From the NCBI RefSeq assembly GCF_015278255.1, contig NZ_JADIJC010000004.1:432882-496881 (forward strand): a stretch of DNA of 64,000 nt, read 5' to 3'. Both the position numbers and the translations under genes were made by a program. Positions 23,470-32,346 of this stretch are shown one piece after another. The stretch's first letter is position 1, and every line of letters starts with the position of its first letter. The notes beneath the pieces were generated by a model that was given only the letters and a program-made list of their open reading frames with translations, was not told the origin of the DNA and made no database searches. Origin of the DNA: Microbacterium hibisci. GTDB lineage: Bacteria; Actinomycetota; Actinomycetes; Actinomycetales; Microbacteriaceae.

Positions 23470-25482
23470 ATGACGATCCCGCAGGGCGACCCGTACGCCG
23501 ACATCGCGTGGGAGGCCGACGCCTGGGCGCCGCCTGCCGAAGAGTTCGCGCCTCCGCCCGACGACTCGTGGGCGCCGCCCGAGGACGGCTGGATGCCCCC
23601 GCCCGATCCGATGGCGGGTGGGGCGACGCAGCTCGCCCCCTTCGCCGGGGCGGGTCCGCGCCGGGACTTCACCGGCGCCGACGCGGTCACGGTGCTGCGG
23701 GAGGTGTACGGGTACGACTCGTTCCGCGGCGAGCAGGGCGCGATCGTCGATCACGTGATCGCGGGCGGTGACGCCGTGGTGCTCATGCCCACCGGCGGCG
23801 GCAAGAGCGTCTGCTACCAGGTGCCGGCGCTCGTCCGGCCGGGCACCGGCCTCGTCGTGAGCCCGCTCATCGCGCTCATGCACGACCAGGTCGACGCGCT
23901 CGTCGCCAACGGTGTGCGTGCGGCGTACCTCAACTCGACCCAGGCGCCGCCCGAGCGGGCCGCAGTCGAGCGCGCCTATCTCGCGGGTGAGCTCGATCTG
24001 CTCTACGTCGCACCCGAACGGCTCAACACCGAGGCGACGCTGCGCTTCCTCGCGCGCGGCATGCTCAGCGTCATCGCGATCGACGAGGCGCACTGCGTGT
24101 CGCAATGGGGCCACGACTTCCGGCCAGACTACCTGGCGCTGGGCGCGCTCGCCGAGCGGTTCCCCGGCGTGCCCCGGCTCGCACTCACGGCGACGGCGAC
24201 ACCCGCCACGCACCGCGAGATGACCGAGCGGCTGCAGCTGCCGAGCGCCCGGCACTTCGTCTCGAGCTTCGACCGGCCGAACATCCAGTACCGCATCGAG
24301 GCCAAGTCCGATCCGCGGCGACAGCTCGTCGCCTTCATCCGCTCGCAGGGCTCCGGGGCGGCCGGCATCGTCTACGCGCTCAGCCGCAAGTCGGTCGAGC
24401 AGACCGCCGAGTTCCTGTCGGCCCAGGGCGTCGATGCGCTGCCGTACCACGCCGGACTGCCCGCCGAGACGCGGGCCGCGAACCAGTCGCGGTTCCTCCG
24501 CGAGGACGGCGTCGTGATGGTCGCGACGATCGCGTTCGGCATGGGCATCGACAAGCCCGACGTCCGCTTCGTCGCGCACATCGACCTGCCCAAGTCGGTC
24601 GAGGGGTACTACCAGGAGACCGGCCGCGCGGGGCGCGACGGCGAGGCATCCGTCGCCTGGATGGCCTACGGTCTCGGCGACGTCGTGCAGCAGCGCCGCA
24701 TGATCGACCAGTCGCCGGGCGACCGCGCCTTCAAGACCCGATTGGGCCAGCATCTCGACGCGATGCTGGGTCTCTGCGAGACGGTCGGATGCCGCCGGCA
24801 GAACCTGCTGGCCTACTTCGGCGAACCCTCGCAGCCGTGCGGCAACTGCGACACGTGCCTCGACTCGCCCGAGACGTGGGACGGGCTCATTCCGGCGCAG
24901 AAGCTGCTCTCGACGATCGTGCGCCTGCAGCGAGAGCGAGGCCAGGCGTTCGGCGCCGGGCACCTCATCGACATCCTCCGCGGCTCGTCGACCGATCGCA
25001 TCCGCCAGCAAGGGCATGACCAGCTCTCGACCTACGGGCTCGGCGCCGACCTCAGCGAGCAGGATTGGCGCAGCGTCATCCGGCAGCTGCTGGCGCGAGG
25101 CATCCTGGTCGCCCGCGGCGAGTACGGCACTCTCGCCCTGGGTGAGCCCGCCGCCGGCGTGCTGCGTGGCGAGACGCCCGTGCCGCTGCGGCGCGACGTG
25201 ATGGGCCGGTCGGGCGGGGTCGCCCGCGTGCGCAAGACCAACGCCCCCGAGACGCTCGACCCTGCGAACGCCGGTCTGTTCGAGGCCCTGCGCGCGTGGC
25301 GCGCCGGCGTCGCCAAGGAGCTCGGGGTGCCGGCCTACATCGTCTTCGGCGACGCGACCCTGCGCGCCCTCGCCGAGCGCCGGCCCGAGAGCCTCGCCGA
25401 CCTCGACGGGGTCTCGGGCATCGGCGCGAAGAAGCGCGAGGCGTACGGCGAGGCCGTGCTCGCCGTCGTCGCCGCCGCCTGA
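23470..25482 (+). CDS. recQ: ATP-dependent DNA helicase RecQ
   Basis: A protein of 670 residues. After an acidic Trp/Pro-rich N-terminal extension of about 65 residues (repeats of the type DSWAPPEDGWMPPPD) comes the RecQ core: motif I PTGGGKSVCYQ, DEAH-type box IDEAHCVSQWGHDFRPDY and motif VI QETGRAGRDG. The zinc-binding region holds CETVGC and CGNCDTC, then a winged-helix region and a C-terminal HRDC domain (about 600-670). RecQ unwinds DNA 3'-5' in recombination and repair. TACGCT lies 7 bases before the ATG, suggesting a leaderless mRNA, and palindromes cluster upstream. The N-terminal extension is not part of the common RecQ domain set. Confidence 0.96.
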   Translation: MTIPQGDPYADIAWEADAWAPPAEEFAPPPDDSWAPPEDGWMPPPDPMAGGATQLAPFAGAGPRRDFTGADAVTVLREVYGYDSFRGEQGAIVDHVIAGGDAVVLMPTGGGKSVCYQVPALVRPGTGLVVSPLIALMHDQVDALVANGVRAAYLNSTQAPPERAAVERAYLAGELDLLYVAPERLNTEATLRFLARGMLSVIAIDEAHCVSQWGHDFRPDYLALGALAERFPGVPRLALTATATPATHREMTERLQLPSARHFVSSFDRPNIQYRIEAKSDPRRQLVAFIRSQGSGAAGIVYALSRKSVEQTAEFLSAQGVDALPYHAGLPAETRAANQSRFLREDGVVMVATIAFGMGIDKPDVRFVAHIDLPKSVEGYYQETGRAGRDGEASVAWMAYGLGDVVQQRRMIDQSPGDRAFKTRLGQHLDAMLGLCETVGCRRQNLLAYFGEPSQPCGNCDTCLDSPETWDGLIPAQKLLSTIVRLQRERGQAFGAGHLIDILRGSSTDRIRQQGHDQLSTYGLGADLSEQDWRSVIRQLLARGILVARGEYGTLALGEPAAGVLRGETPVPLRRDVMGRSGGVARVRKTNAPETLDPANAGLFEALRAWRAGVAKELGVPAYIVFGDATLRALAERRPESLADLDGVSGIGAKKREAYGEAVLAVVAAA

Positions 25483-25572
25483 GCTCTCGCCCGGTGCACG
25501 GGCCGCCGGGGTCTCGACCAGATCGGCCCCGTCGCCCCGCGGGTCTGCCGCACCGCGACGGAGCGCGCAGGC

Positions 25573-26034
25573 TCAGAGCTCCTGCGAGAAGTAGTACGCC
25601 CGCTCGCCGGTGTCGGGGTCGACGCCCGAGAAGCCGTGCCGCTCATAGAACCGCTGCGCATCGACGTCGGCCTGGTCGACGTTGATCTCGATCGCCGAAA
25701 CGCCGTCGCGCCGACAGTCCTCGACGAGGTGCTCGATGATCGCCCCGCCGATCCCGCCGCCTCGGGCGGACGGTGCGACGTACATCTCGTCGAGCAGCGC
25801 CACCGGTCCGGGGTACCAGACGTTGGGCCGCAGGCTGACCAGAGCGACGCCCACGGCGGGAGCGCCGCCCAGGAGCGCGAACATCCCCGTCCCGGCGAGC
25901 AGCGACCGCAGCCGCTCCGCCAGCACGGCCGGTCCGGGCGTGTCGGTGTCGAACTCTTCGTTGAAGTCGTGCAGCAGTGCGGCGACGGTCTCGGCGTCGT
26001 CGACCGTGGCGCGGCGCACCGGGGGTTCGGTCAT
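25573..26034 (-). CDS. GNAT family N-acetyltransferase
   Basis: A protein of 153 residues. The acetyl-CoA binding motif is APSARGGGIGGAIIEH; beta-strand IEINVDQADVDAQRFYERHGF is the typical C-terminal core. It resembles general acetyltransferases of small molecules; no substrate can be named. TACCGT lies six bases upstream of the ATG at 26034, the leaderless pattern. It faces recQ from the other side, and the 90-bp gap between their stops shows no clear terminator. Confidence 0.88.
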   Translation of the reverse strand: MTEPPVRRATVDDAETVAALLHDFNEEFDTDTPGPAVLAERLRSLLAGTGMFALLGGAPAVGVALVSLRPNVWYPGPVALLDEMYVAPSARGGGIGGAIIEHLVEDCRRDGVSAIEINVDQADVDAQRFYERHGFSGVDPDTGERAYYFSQEL

Positions 26035-26311
26035 GGCCCCACGGTAGGGACGCCCCGAGCGATCCGCCAGGGGGCTCGGTCGGGCGAGGGGCCGCCGACG
26101 CGCGACCGGCGCGCGATTGGGCCGGCTCCGGCCCCTGCAACGGCGCGGGGCCGGGCCGCTCGCGCCCGCGCGACTTCGGCTCGCACGGGGCCGTGGGACG
26201 CGGCATCCGTCGTCCGTCGTCCGGTGCGGGACCGCCACGTGGACGCGACCCCCGCATAGGCTGACGGCAGCGGGCGACGAGGCCCGCGAGGCGCGGGCAA
26301 GGGAGTGCGGC

Positions 26312-28057
26312 GTGGCCACGAGCAACATCGAGATCGCCCAGCAGGCCGACCTCTGGCCGATCACGCGGATCGCCGAGGGCCTCGGCATTCCGGAAGATGA
26401 GCTCGAGCCCTACGGACGGTACAAGGCCAAGGTGTCGCTGCGACATCTGCGCACGCTGCGCGAAAGGCCGCGGGGCAGACTCGTCCTGATGACCGCGGTC
26501 TCGCCGACGCCGGCTGGCGAGGGCAAGACGACGACGACCGTGGGACTCGGTGACGCGCTCAGCCGCATCGGCGAACGATCCATGATCTGCCTGCGCGAGC
26601 CGGCGCTCGGGCCGGTGTTCGGCATGAAGGGCGGCGCCGCCGGCGGTGGCTATGCGCAAGTCGTGCCGATGGAAGACATCAACCTGCACTTCACGGGAGA
26701 CTTCTCGGCGATCGCGATCGCGACGAACCTGCTCGCCGCGCTCATCGACAACCACGTGCACCACGGCAACGCGCTGGGCATCGACGTGCGCCGGGTCACG
26801 TGGCGGCGCGTGCTCGACGTCAACGACCGCGCGCTGCGCGATGCCATCATCGGGCTCGGCGGGCCGTCGAACGGGTACCCGCGCGAGGACGGGTTCGACA
26901 TCGTCGTCGCGAGCGAGGTCATGGCGATCTTCTGCCTTGCGACCGACCTCGCCGACCTCAAGGAGCGGCTCGGCGAGATCGTCGTCGCCTACACGCGCGA
27001 CCGCCGGCCGATCCGCGCGCGCGACCTGCAGGCGAACGGCGCGATGGCGGCGATCCTGCGCGACGCGCTCGCGCCCAACCTCGTGCAGACGCTCGAGCAC
27101 ACGCCCGCATTCGTGCACGGCGGCCCGTTCGCGAACATCGCGCACGGCTGCAACTCGTACCTCGCGACCGACTCCGCGCTGCGCATGGCCGACTACGTCG
27201 TGACCGAGGCCGGCTTCGGTGCCGATCTCGGAGCCGAGAAGTTCGTCGACATCCTCTGCCGCACGACGGGACTCCGACCGGATGTGGCGGTCGTCGTCGC
27301 CACCGTGCGGGCCATGAAGTACCACGGCGGCGTCGAGGTGGCCGACCTGCCGCACGAGAACGTCGCCGCCCTGCGACGGGGCACGGCCAACCTCGTCCGC
27401 CACCTGACCACGCTTCACGAGACCTGGGGGATCCCCGCGGTGGTCGCTATCAACCATCGAGCGGAAGACACGGATGCCGAGACCGCGGCGCTCGTCGCCG
27501 CCGCCGAGGCCGCCGGGGTCACGGCCGTCGTGGCGACGCACTTCACCGAGGGCGGCGTCGGCGCGGAAGACCTCGCCCGCGAAGTCGTGCGGCTGTGCGC
27601 CCTTCGACAAGCTCAGGGGCCGGTTGCTGAACCCGTCGGTGCGGCTGCTGAGTCCGTCGGTGCGGTGGCGGAGCCTGTCGAAGTGCTCCGTTTCACCTAC
27701 CCCGATGACGCGACGCTGTGGCAGAAGATGACCGCAATCGCGACGCGCATCTACGGGGCGTCGGAGGTGACGGCGTCGACCGCCGTCCGCGCGCAGATCA
27801 AACGCCTCCAGGAGGAGGGGTACGGCGGGTACCCGGTGTGCGTCGCGAAGACGCAGTACTCGTTCTCGACCGACCCGCGCCTGCGCGGTGCGCCCTCGGG
27901 TCATGTCGTCGACGTCCGCGAGGTGCGTCTGGCCGCCGGAGCGCGGTTCGTCGTGATGATCTGCGGCGACATCATGACCATGCCCGGGCTGCCGGCCGCG
28001 CCGGCGGCGAACACCATCGACGTCGACGAGGACGGCCGCATCATCGGGCTGTTCTGA
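26312..28057 (+). CDS. fhs: Formate-tetrahydrofolate ligase
   Basis: A protein of 581 residues. The enzyme makes 10-formyl-THF from formate, THF and ATP in one-carbon metabolism. The P-loop is [16 protein letters not shown], and [31 protein letters not shown] is the family block (given here as known). Usual length is about 555-560, and the surplus is explained by an in-frame repeat at about residues 430-458 ([20 protein letters not shown] and on). GGGAG precedes the GTG at 26312; TAGGCT at 26257-26262 is a probable -10. If the insert forms a surface loop, activity should persist. A long hairpin follows the stop. Confidence 0.95.
   Translation: MATSNIEIAQQADLWPITRIAEGLGIPEDELEPYGRYKAKVSLRHLRTLRERPRGRLVLMTAVSPTPAGEGKTTTTVGLGDALSRIGERSMICLREPALGPVFGMKGGAAGGGYAQVVPMEDINLHFTGDFSAIAIATNLLAALIDNHVHHGNALGIDVRRVTWRRVLDVNDRALRDAIIGLGGPSNGYPREDGFDIVVASEVMAIFCLATDLADLKERLGEIVVAYTRDRRPIRARDLQANGAMAAILRDALAPNLVQTLEHTPAFVHGGPFANIAHGCNSYLATDSALRMADYVVTEAGFGADLGAEKFVDILCRTTGLRPDVAVVVATVRAMKYHGGVEVADLPHENVAALRRGTANLVRHLTTLHETWGIPAVVAINHRAEDTDAETAALVAAAEAAGVTAVVATHFTEGGVGAEDLAREVVRLCALRQAQGPVAEPVGAAAESVGAVAEPVEVLRFTYPDDATLWQKMTAIATRIYGASEVTASTAVRAQIKRLQEEGYGGYPVCVAKTQYSFSTDPRLRGAPSGHVVDVREVRLAAGARFVVMICGDIMTMPGLPAAPAANTIDVDEDGRIIGLF
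27602..27683. repeat. Inverted repeat insertion within fhs
   Basis: Arms CTTCGACAAGCTC (27602-27614) and GAGCCTGTCGAAG (27671-27683) are inverted repeats with one mismatch. Between them are degenerate copies of CCGTCGGTGCGGC. The element is in frame and adds about 28 residues to the enzyme. Confidence 0.85.
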
Positions 28058-28101
28058 CCGTGCTCCAGGACGTCCGTCGGTCCGCCGGCCTCTCTTCTCG
28101 T

Positions 28102-28166
28102 GAGAGAACAGCTGGTCGACGAAAGGAAGGGAAGCAACCCGCATCTCGTCCACCAGCTGTACTCTC
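28102..28166. terminator. Long inverted repeat between convergent fhs and GNAT-GH16 genes
   Basis: Arms of 21 bp (28102-28122 and 28146-28166) pair at 19 positions around a 23-base loop; the core is ACAGCTGGT/ACCAGCTGT. It can act as a two-way terminator for the convergent genes. The remaining 72 bp to the next stop codon show nothing. Confidence 0.65.
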
Positions 28167-28238
28167 CCGGTCGGTCGCAGACGGCGAGGGGCCGGGGCGG
28201 CGCGGGCGACGGGACGCTGGGGGCGAGCGCGGGGGCGG

Positions 28239-29522
28239 TCAGGCGGGCGGGAAGGTCCGCACTCGCTCAACGCGCAGAGTGTGGGGGAGCGCCGCGGTGT
28301 CGCGGCCTCCGTCGGCGCGGGGGAACTCGTAGAGGTCGAGCATGAGCTGCACGGGGTAGTCGATCGTCTGGCGCACGGTTTTGACCCAGCGGTGGTCGAT
28401 GAAGAACCGGAGTGCGTCGGGCGTCCATTCGACGGCGTAGTCGTGCATCTCGGTGAGATCGCCCGTCACGCGGATCTTCTCGAAGTCGTCGCGGAGGCGC
28501 GGGTCGTGCTGCGCCTTGACGCCCACGCCGACCCAGCCGCCCTCGTCGTCCAGTTCGCGGCCGAAGATCTCGGCGATGCACAGTTCGCCGCTGCGCTCGG
28601 GGGCGTCCTCGAAGCCGATCGGCCAGCACGCGACCATCGTGTCGGGATGCCGCACCGCGGCCATCCGCACCTCGATGACGCCGAACCGCGGCAGGTGAAG
28701 GCGCCGCTCGGGCTGCTCTTCGCGCACCACCAGGCCGTCGCGGAAGCGGTGCTGACCGACCGCGGTGCCGAGGCCGCCGGAGAACTGTCCGGTCTGCAGG
28801 TGCGAGACGCGATTGCCGCCGTCGAACTCGGGTGACCAGGGCGCGGTGTCCGCGTCGATGACGAGCTCGAGCGCGTCGGGTGCCACGGAGTACCTCGCGG
28901 CGGCGCGCCCGCGGGACGACCAGTGCGGCAGGTAGTACGGCCACCACACCTTCTCGTCGAGCACGCCTTCGTCGAAGCGCTCGTCGAGGTCGGGCTCGCG
29001 TCCGTCGAGGTCGAGCGGTGCCATGTCGAGCACCCACGCGTGGAACGCCAGTTCGCCGCCCCGCCACGGGATCGTGCCCGCTCCGCGGCGTTCGAACCCC
29101 GCTCGGGCGCACAGCGCGTTCGACGCGGGGTTGTCCTGCCCCGGATACGCGACGAGCAGGTGCCGGTCGCCCCGCTGCGCGACCTCGCGGACGACCAGTC
29201 GCAGCGCTTCTCGCGCGACGCCGCGGCCCTGCCACTCGGGGAAGACGTTCCACCCGGTCTCCCACGCGGGCACACCCTCGTGCTCCACCTGCCAGTAGCC
29301 GATGCCGCCGACCGGTGCGCCCCCGAGCTCGATCCGGTACATGACCGCCTCGCCGGCAGCCATCAGCCGCAGGTAGCGCTCCTGCCGCTCCTCGAGCTGC
29401 GCGGCGGTCTCTGGCCCTCCGAGATGCGCCGTCATCTCGGGGGTGTTGCCGCGCTCGAGGAGCGGCAGGTCGTCGGGCCCCCACGGGGCCAGCGTCACGG
29501 CTTCGGGTGTCATCGTCTCCAT
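28239..29522 (-). CDS. GNAT acetyltransferase fused to a GH16-like (concanavalin-fold) domain
   Basis: A protein of 427 residues. Residues about 8-165 are a GNAT domain of the RimJ/RimL type with EWQGRGVAREALRLV and an ASNALCARAGFERRG segment. Residues about 175-427 look like a glycoside hydrolase 16 beta-sandwich: RFDEGVLDEKVWWPYYLPHW, GVIEVRMAA, and TPDALRFFIDHRWV, the usual GH16 frame. The catalytic ExDxxE motif reads ELCIAE (Glu313, Cys315, Glu318), so the middle Asp is Cys. No signal peptide is present, so the GH16-like part is cytoplasmic and may bind rather than cut sugar. The ATG at 29522 is used; an ATG at 29513 is also possible. Confidence 0.8.
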   Translation of the reverse strand: METMTPEAVTLAPWGPDDLPLLERGNTPEMTAHLGGPETAAQLEERQERYLRLMAAGEAVMYRIELGGAPVGGIGYWQVEHEGVPAWETGWNVFPEWQGRGVAREALRLVVREVAQRGDRHLLVAYPGQDNPASNALCARAGFERRGAGTIPWRGGELAFHAWVLDMAPLDLDGREPDLDERFDEGVLDEKVWWPYYLPHWSSRGRAAARYSVAPDALELVIDADTAPWSPEFDGGNRVSHLQTGQFSGGLGTAVGQHRFRDGLVVREEQPERRLHLPRFGVIEVRMAAVRHPDTMVACWPIGFEDAPERSGELCIAEIFGRELDDEGGWVGVGVKAQHDPRLRDDFEKIRVTGDLTEMHDYAVEWTPDALRFFIDHRWVKTVRQTIDYPVQLMLDLYEFPRADGGRDTAALPHTLRVERVRTFPPA

Positions 29523-29681
29523 TGTCGGGCGGTCGGGTGACGCAGCGCCATGGGGGGACCTCCGCGCGCGGTGCGAACCTGCTCGCGATCGGGAGATTCG
29601 TCCTTCCGTCGGACCGGCCGCGGGCGCTAGCGTGCGAGTGGCGCCACCAGGCGCCGATCCCCCGAAAGAAGGAATGCCTCG

Positions 29682-29936
29682 ATGAAGAAGCGAATGATCG
29701 CCGGTCTCGCCGCCGGTGCCGTGGTGGCGCTGCTCAGCGCGCCGATCGCCGCCTCGGCCGCGCCCAAGCAGTACTCCACCGACCCGCACGGCATGACGAA
29801 TGGCTCGACCATCAACCCCCACACCAAGACCAACGGCGAAACCACGAACCCGTTCAGCCGCACCAACGGCGAAACGACGAACCCGTTCGGCCACACCAAC
29901 GGCGACACCACCAACCCCCACGGCAGGACCAACTGA
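29682..29936 (+). CDS. Small secreted protein with 11-residue Asn/Thr repeats
   Basis: A protein of 84 residues. A signal peptide of about 26 residues (KKRMIAGLAAGAVVALLSAP, cleavage near ASA-A) is followed by a mature chain of under 60 residues. That chain is almost all tandem units of eleven residues: TNGSTINPHTK, TNGETTNPFSR, TNGETTNPFGH, TNGDTTNPHGR, ending TN. AAGGA precedes the ATG at 29682 and TAGCGT at 29628-29633 is a possible -10. A 10-bp hairpin terminator follows. No family is recognised. The regular His/Asn/Thr pattern suggests a wall-bound or metal- or ligand-binding peptide; this is only a guess. Confidence 0.8.
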   Translation: MKKRMIAGLAAGAVVALLSAPIAASAAPKQYSTDPHGMTNGSTINPHTKTNGETTNPFSRTNGETTNPFGHTNGDTTNPHGRTN

Positions 29937-29946
29937 CCTCATCGGC

Positions 29947-29980
29947 GGGCGGGCGCTCTGGTCTTCCGGGGCGCCCGCCC
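29947..29980 (+). terminator. Terminator after the small repeat protein
   Basis: A perfect 10-bp stem GGGCGGGCGC/GCGCCCGCCC with a 14-base loop starts 11 bases after the stop codon. Confidence 0.75.
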
Positions 29981-30026
29981 TGTGCGTCTCGCACAACCCG
30001 CCCGCGACCCGTGTCGCTCCTGGGTT

Positions 30027-30075
30027 GTGGATATCCACCAGAGCGTTTGAGCCAGGGTTGTGGGAGTCCTACGGT
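30027..30075 (+). promoter_or_regulatory. Promoter with adjacent palindrome for the acyl-CoA oxidase gene
   Basis: A -35 TTGAGC (30047-30052) and a -10 TACGGT (30070-30075) are spaced by 17 bp. The perfect palindrome GTGGATATCCAC (30027-30038) lies 8 bp upstream of the -35. It could bind an activator or a repressor. The predicted leader is about 40 bases with GAGAGG before the ATG at 30121. Confidence 0.55.
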
Positions 30076-30120
30076 CGAAGGGAACTCGACCCTTCCCCGT
30101 CGCACCGAGAGGTGATGCAC

Positions 30121-32226
30121 ATGGCTGACGCCGCCGTCCGCACCAAGAAGCCCGCCGTTCACAAGCGCACCCCCGCCGGAGGGGCCCCGACCGCGCCGCA
30201 CACGGCGGCAGAGGCATCCGATCCCCGCATCGACATCGCCGCGGTCACCGATCTGCTCCTCGGCACGTGGGGAGAGACCCGTCGCGAGGCGCGCGAGATG
30301 ATCAAGGACCCCGCGTTCTGGCGCATCGACGGGCAGTCGATGCCCGAGCACCGCGAGCGCGTGCTGACGCAGCTGCACCTGCTCGTCGAGCACGGCGGCT
30401 CGCGCCGCGCCATGCCCGAGAAGTTCGGCGGCCAGAACGACAACGGGGCGAACCTCGCCGGGTTCCAGGAGCTCGTGCTCGCCGACCCGAGCCTGCAGAT
30501 CAAGTCGGGCGTGCAGTGGGGGCTGTTCGGCTCCGCGATCTTCCAGCTGGGCACCGAGAAGCACCACGACAAGTGGCTCGCCGACGTCATCGACGTCAGC
30601 CTGCCCGGCGCCTTCGCCATGACCGAGACCGGCCACGGCTCGGATGTCGCGGCGATCGGCACGACCGCCACCTACGACCCCGACACCGAGGAGTTCGTGA
30701 TCCACACGCCGTTCCGCGGCGCGTACAAGGACTACCTCGGCAACGCGGCGCTGCACGGCAAGGCGGCCACCGTGTTCGCCCAGCTCATCACCGGCGGCGT
30801 CAACTACGGCGTGCACTGCTTCTTCGTGCCGATCCGCGACGACGAGGGCGACATGATGCCCGGCGTCATCAGCGAGGATGACGGCGTCAAGGGCGGACTC
30901 AACGGCATCGACAACGGCCGTCTCGCGTTCGACCAGGTGCGGGTGCCCCGGTTCAACCTGCTCGACCGCTACGGCCAGGTCGCCGCCGACGGCTCGTACA
31001 CGTCCGACATCCCGAGCCCCGGCCGCCGCTTCTTCACGATGCTCGGCGCGCTCGTGCAGGGCCGCGTGTCGCTCGACGGCGCCGCGACCACGGGCACCGC
31101 GCTCGCGCTCCACATCGCCCTGACGTACGCGAACCAGCGCCGCCAGTTCGACTCGGGTGCCGGCACCGAAGAGGTCGTGCTGCTCGACTACGGCAAGCAC
31201 CAGCGGCGTCTGCTGCCGCTGCTCGCGCAGAACTACGCGCAGTTCTTCAGCCACGACGAGCTGCTCAAGAAGTTCGACGCCGTCTTCTCGGGCCGCACCG
31301 ACACCCCCGAAGAGCGCGAGGACCTCGAGACCCTCGCGGCGGCCCTCAAGCCGCTGAGCACCTGGAACGCGCTGAGCACCATCCAGGAGGCGCGCGAGGC
31401 CTGCGGCGGCTCCGGCTTCCTCGCCGAGAACCGCATGGTCGGCCTCCACCAGGACCTCGACGTCTACGTCACCTTCGAGGGCGACAACAACGTCCTGCTC
31501 CAGCTGGTCGGCAAGCGCCTGCTGTCGGACTACGCCAAGCAGTTCAAGGGGAAGGATGCCGCATCCCTCGCCCGCTTCGCCGCCAAGCAGACCGCCGGCA
31601 AGCTGTTCCACGGCGCGGGCCTGCGCCAGCTCGGGCAGGCGGTGGCCGACTTCGGTTCGACCGCGCGCTCCGTGGAGCTGGGTCTGCGGGCCGAGCAGCA
31701 GCACGAGCTGCTGGCCGGCCGCGTGCAGCGGATGGTGGCGGATGTCGCGGCCGCCCTGCGCCCGGCGATCAAGCAGTCGCCGGCCGAGGCAGCGGCGCTG
31801 TTCAACAGCCACCAGGCCGAGCTCATCGAGGCCGCCCGCGCGCACGGCGAGCTGCTGCAGTGGGAGGCGTTCACCGACGGCGTGAACCGCATCTCCGACG
31901 ACGGCACGAGGCAGGTGCTCACATGGCTGCGCGACCTCTTCGGTCTGCACCTGATCGAGAAGCACCTCGCGTGGTACCTCATCAACGGCCGGCTGTCGAC
32001 GCAGCGCGCGGCATCCGTCTCCCGCTACATCGACCGGCTGGCGGCGCGGCTGCGGCCGCACGCGCAGGATCTGGTCGATGCCTACGGCTTCGCGCCCGAG
32101 CACGTGCGCGCGCCCATCGCGTCGGGTGCCGAGCGGAAGCGTCAGGACGAGGCGCGCGAGTACTACCGCGCGCTGGCCGCGACGGGCAACGCGCCGGTGT
32201 CGGAGAAGTCGCTCAAGAAGAAGTAG
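30121..32226 (+). CDS. Acyl-CoA oxidase/dehydrogenase family protein
   Basis: A protein of 701 residues, longer than standard acyl-CoA dehydrogenases (about 380-400) and near the size of acyl-CoA oxidases. The FAD/acyl-CoA region has AFAMTETGHGSDVAAIGTTA, where the threonine and serine bind FAD. TFEGDNNVLLQL matches the oxidase motif that carries the catalytic Glu (Glu453). It oxidises acyl-CoA to enoyl-CoA, in the oxidase case giving hydrogen peroxide. The N-terminal 30 residues are basic and low in complexity. ATG 30121 is preferred over ATG 30115 because of spacing to GAGAGG. No other beta-oxidation gene lies nearby. Confidence 0.88.
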   Translation: MADAAVRTKKPAVHKRTPAGGAPTAPHTAAEASDPRIDIAAVTDLLLGTWGETRREAREMIKDPAFWRIDGQSMPEHRERVLTQLHLLVEHGGSRRAMPEKFGGQNDNGANLAGFQELVLADPSLQIKSGVQWGLFGSAIFQLGTEKHHDKWLADVIDVSLPGAFAMTETGHGSDVAAIGTTATYDPDTEEFVIHTPFRGAYKDYLGNAALHGKAATVFAQLITGGVNYGVHCFFVPIRDDEGDMMPGVISEDDGVKGGLNGIDNGRLAFDQVRVPRFNLLDRYGQVAADGSYTSDIPSPGRRFFTMLGALVQGRVSLDGAATTGTALALHIALTYANQRRQFDSGAGTEEVVLLDYGKHQRRLLPLLAQNYAQFFSHDELLKKFDAVFSGRTDTPEEREDLETLAAALKPLSTWNALSTIQEAREACGGSGFLAENRMVGLHQDLDVYVTFEGDNNVLLQLVGKRLLSDYAKQFKGKDAASLARFAAKQTAGKLFHGAGLRQLGQAVADFGSTARSVELGLRAEQQHELLAGRVQRMVADVAAALRPAIKQSPAEAAALFNSHQAELIEAARAHGELLQWEAFTDGVNRISDDGTRQVLTWLRDLFGLHLIEKHLAWYLINGRLSTQRAASVSRYIDRLAARLRPHAQDLVDAYGFAPEHVRAPIASGAERKRQDEAREYYRALAATGNAPVSEKSLKKK

Positions 32227-32236
32227 GCCCGCTTCG

Positions 32237-32319
32237 TCGCGAGATCGGGAGATCTGGCGACAGCAGGACGATCTTGGCGCGATCGTCCTGTGCCCGTCAG
32301 ATCTCCTGTGATCGCGCGA
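32237..32319. terminator. Long nested inverted repeat between convergent genes
   Basis: The inner stem CAGGACGATC/GATCGTCCTG (32264-32273, 32281-32290) has a 7-base loop. An outer stem GGAGATCTG/CAGATCTCC (32248-32256, 32298-32306) and TCGCGA-type ends continue it. The whole can fold into a hairpin of about 80 bases and probably terminates transcription from both sides. Confidence 0.7.
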
Positions 32320-32346
32320 CGCGATTCGGCCGGGGCCGGTCGGTGT

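Noticed and set aside
28102..28166. Insertion sequence ends
   Set aside because: The arms enclose only 23 bp and no transposase frame is near.
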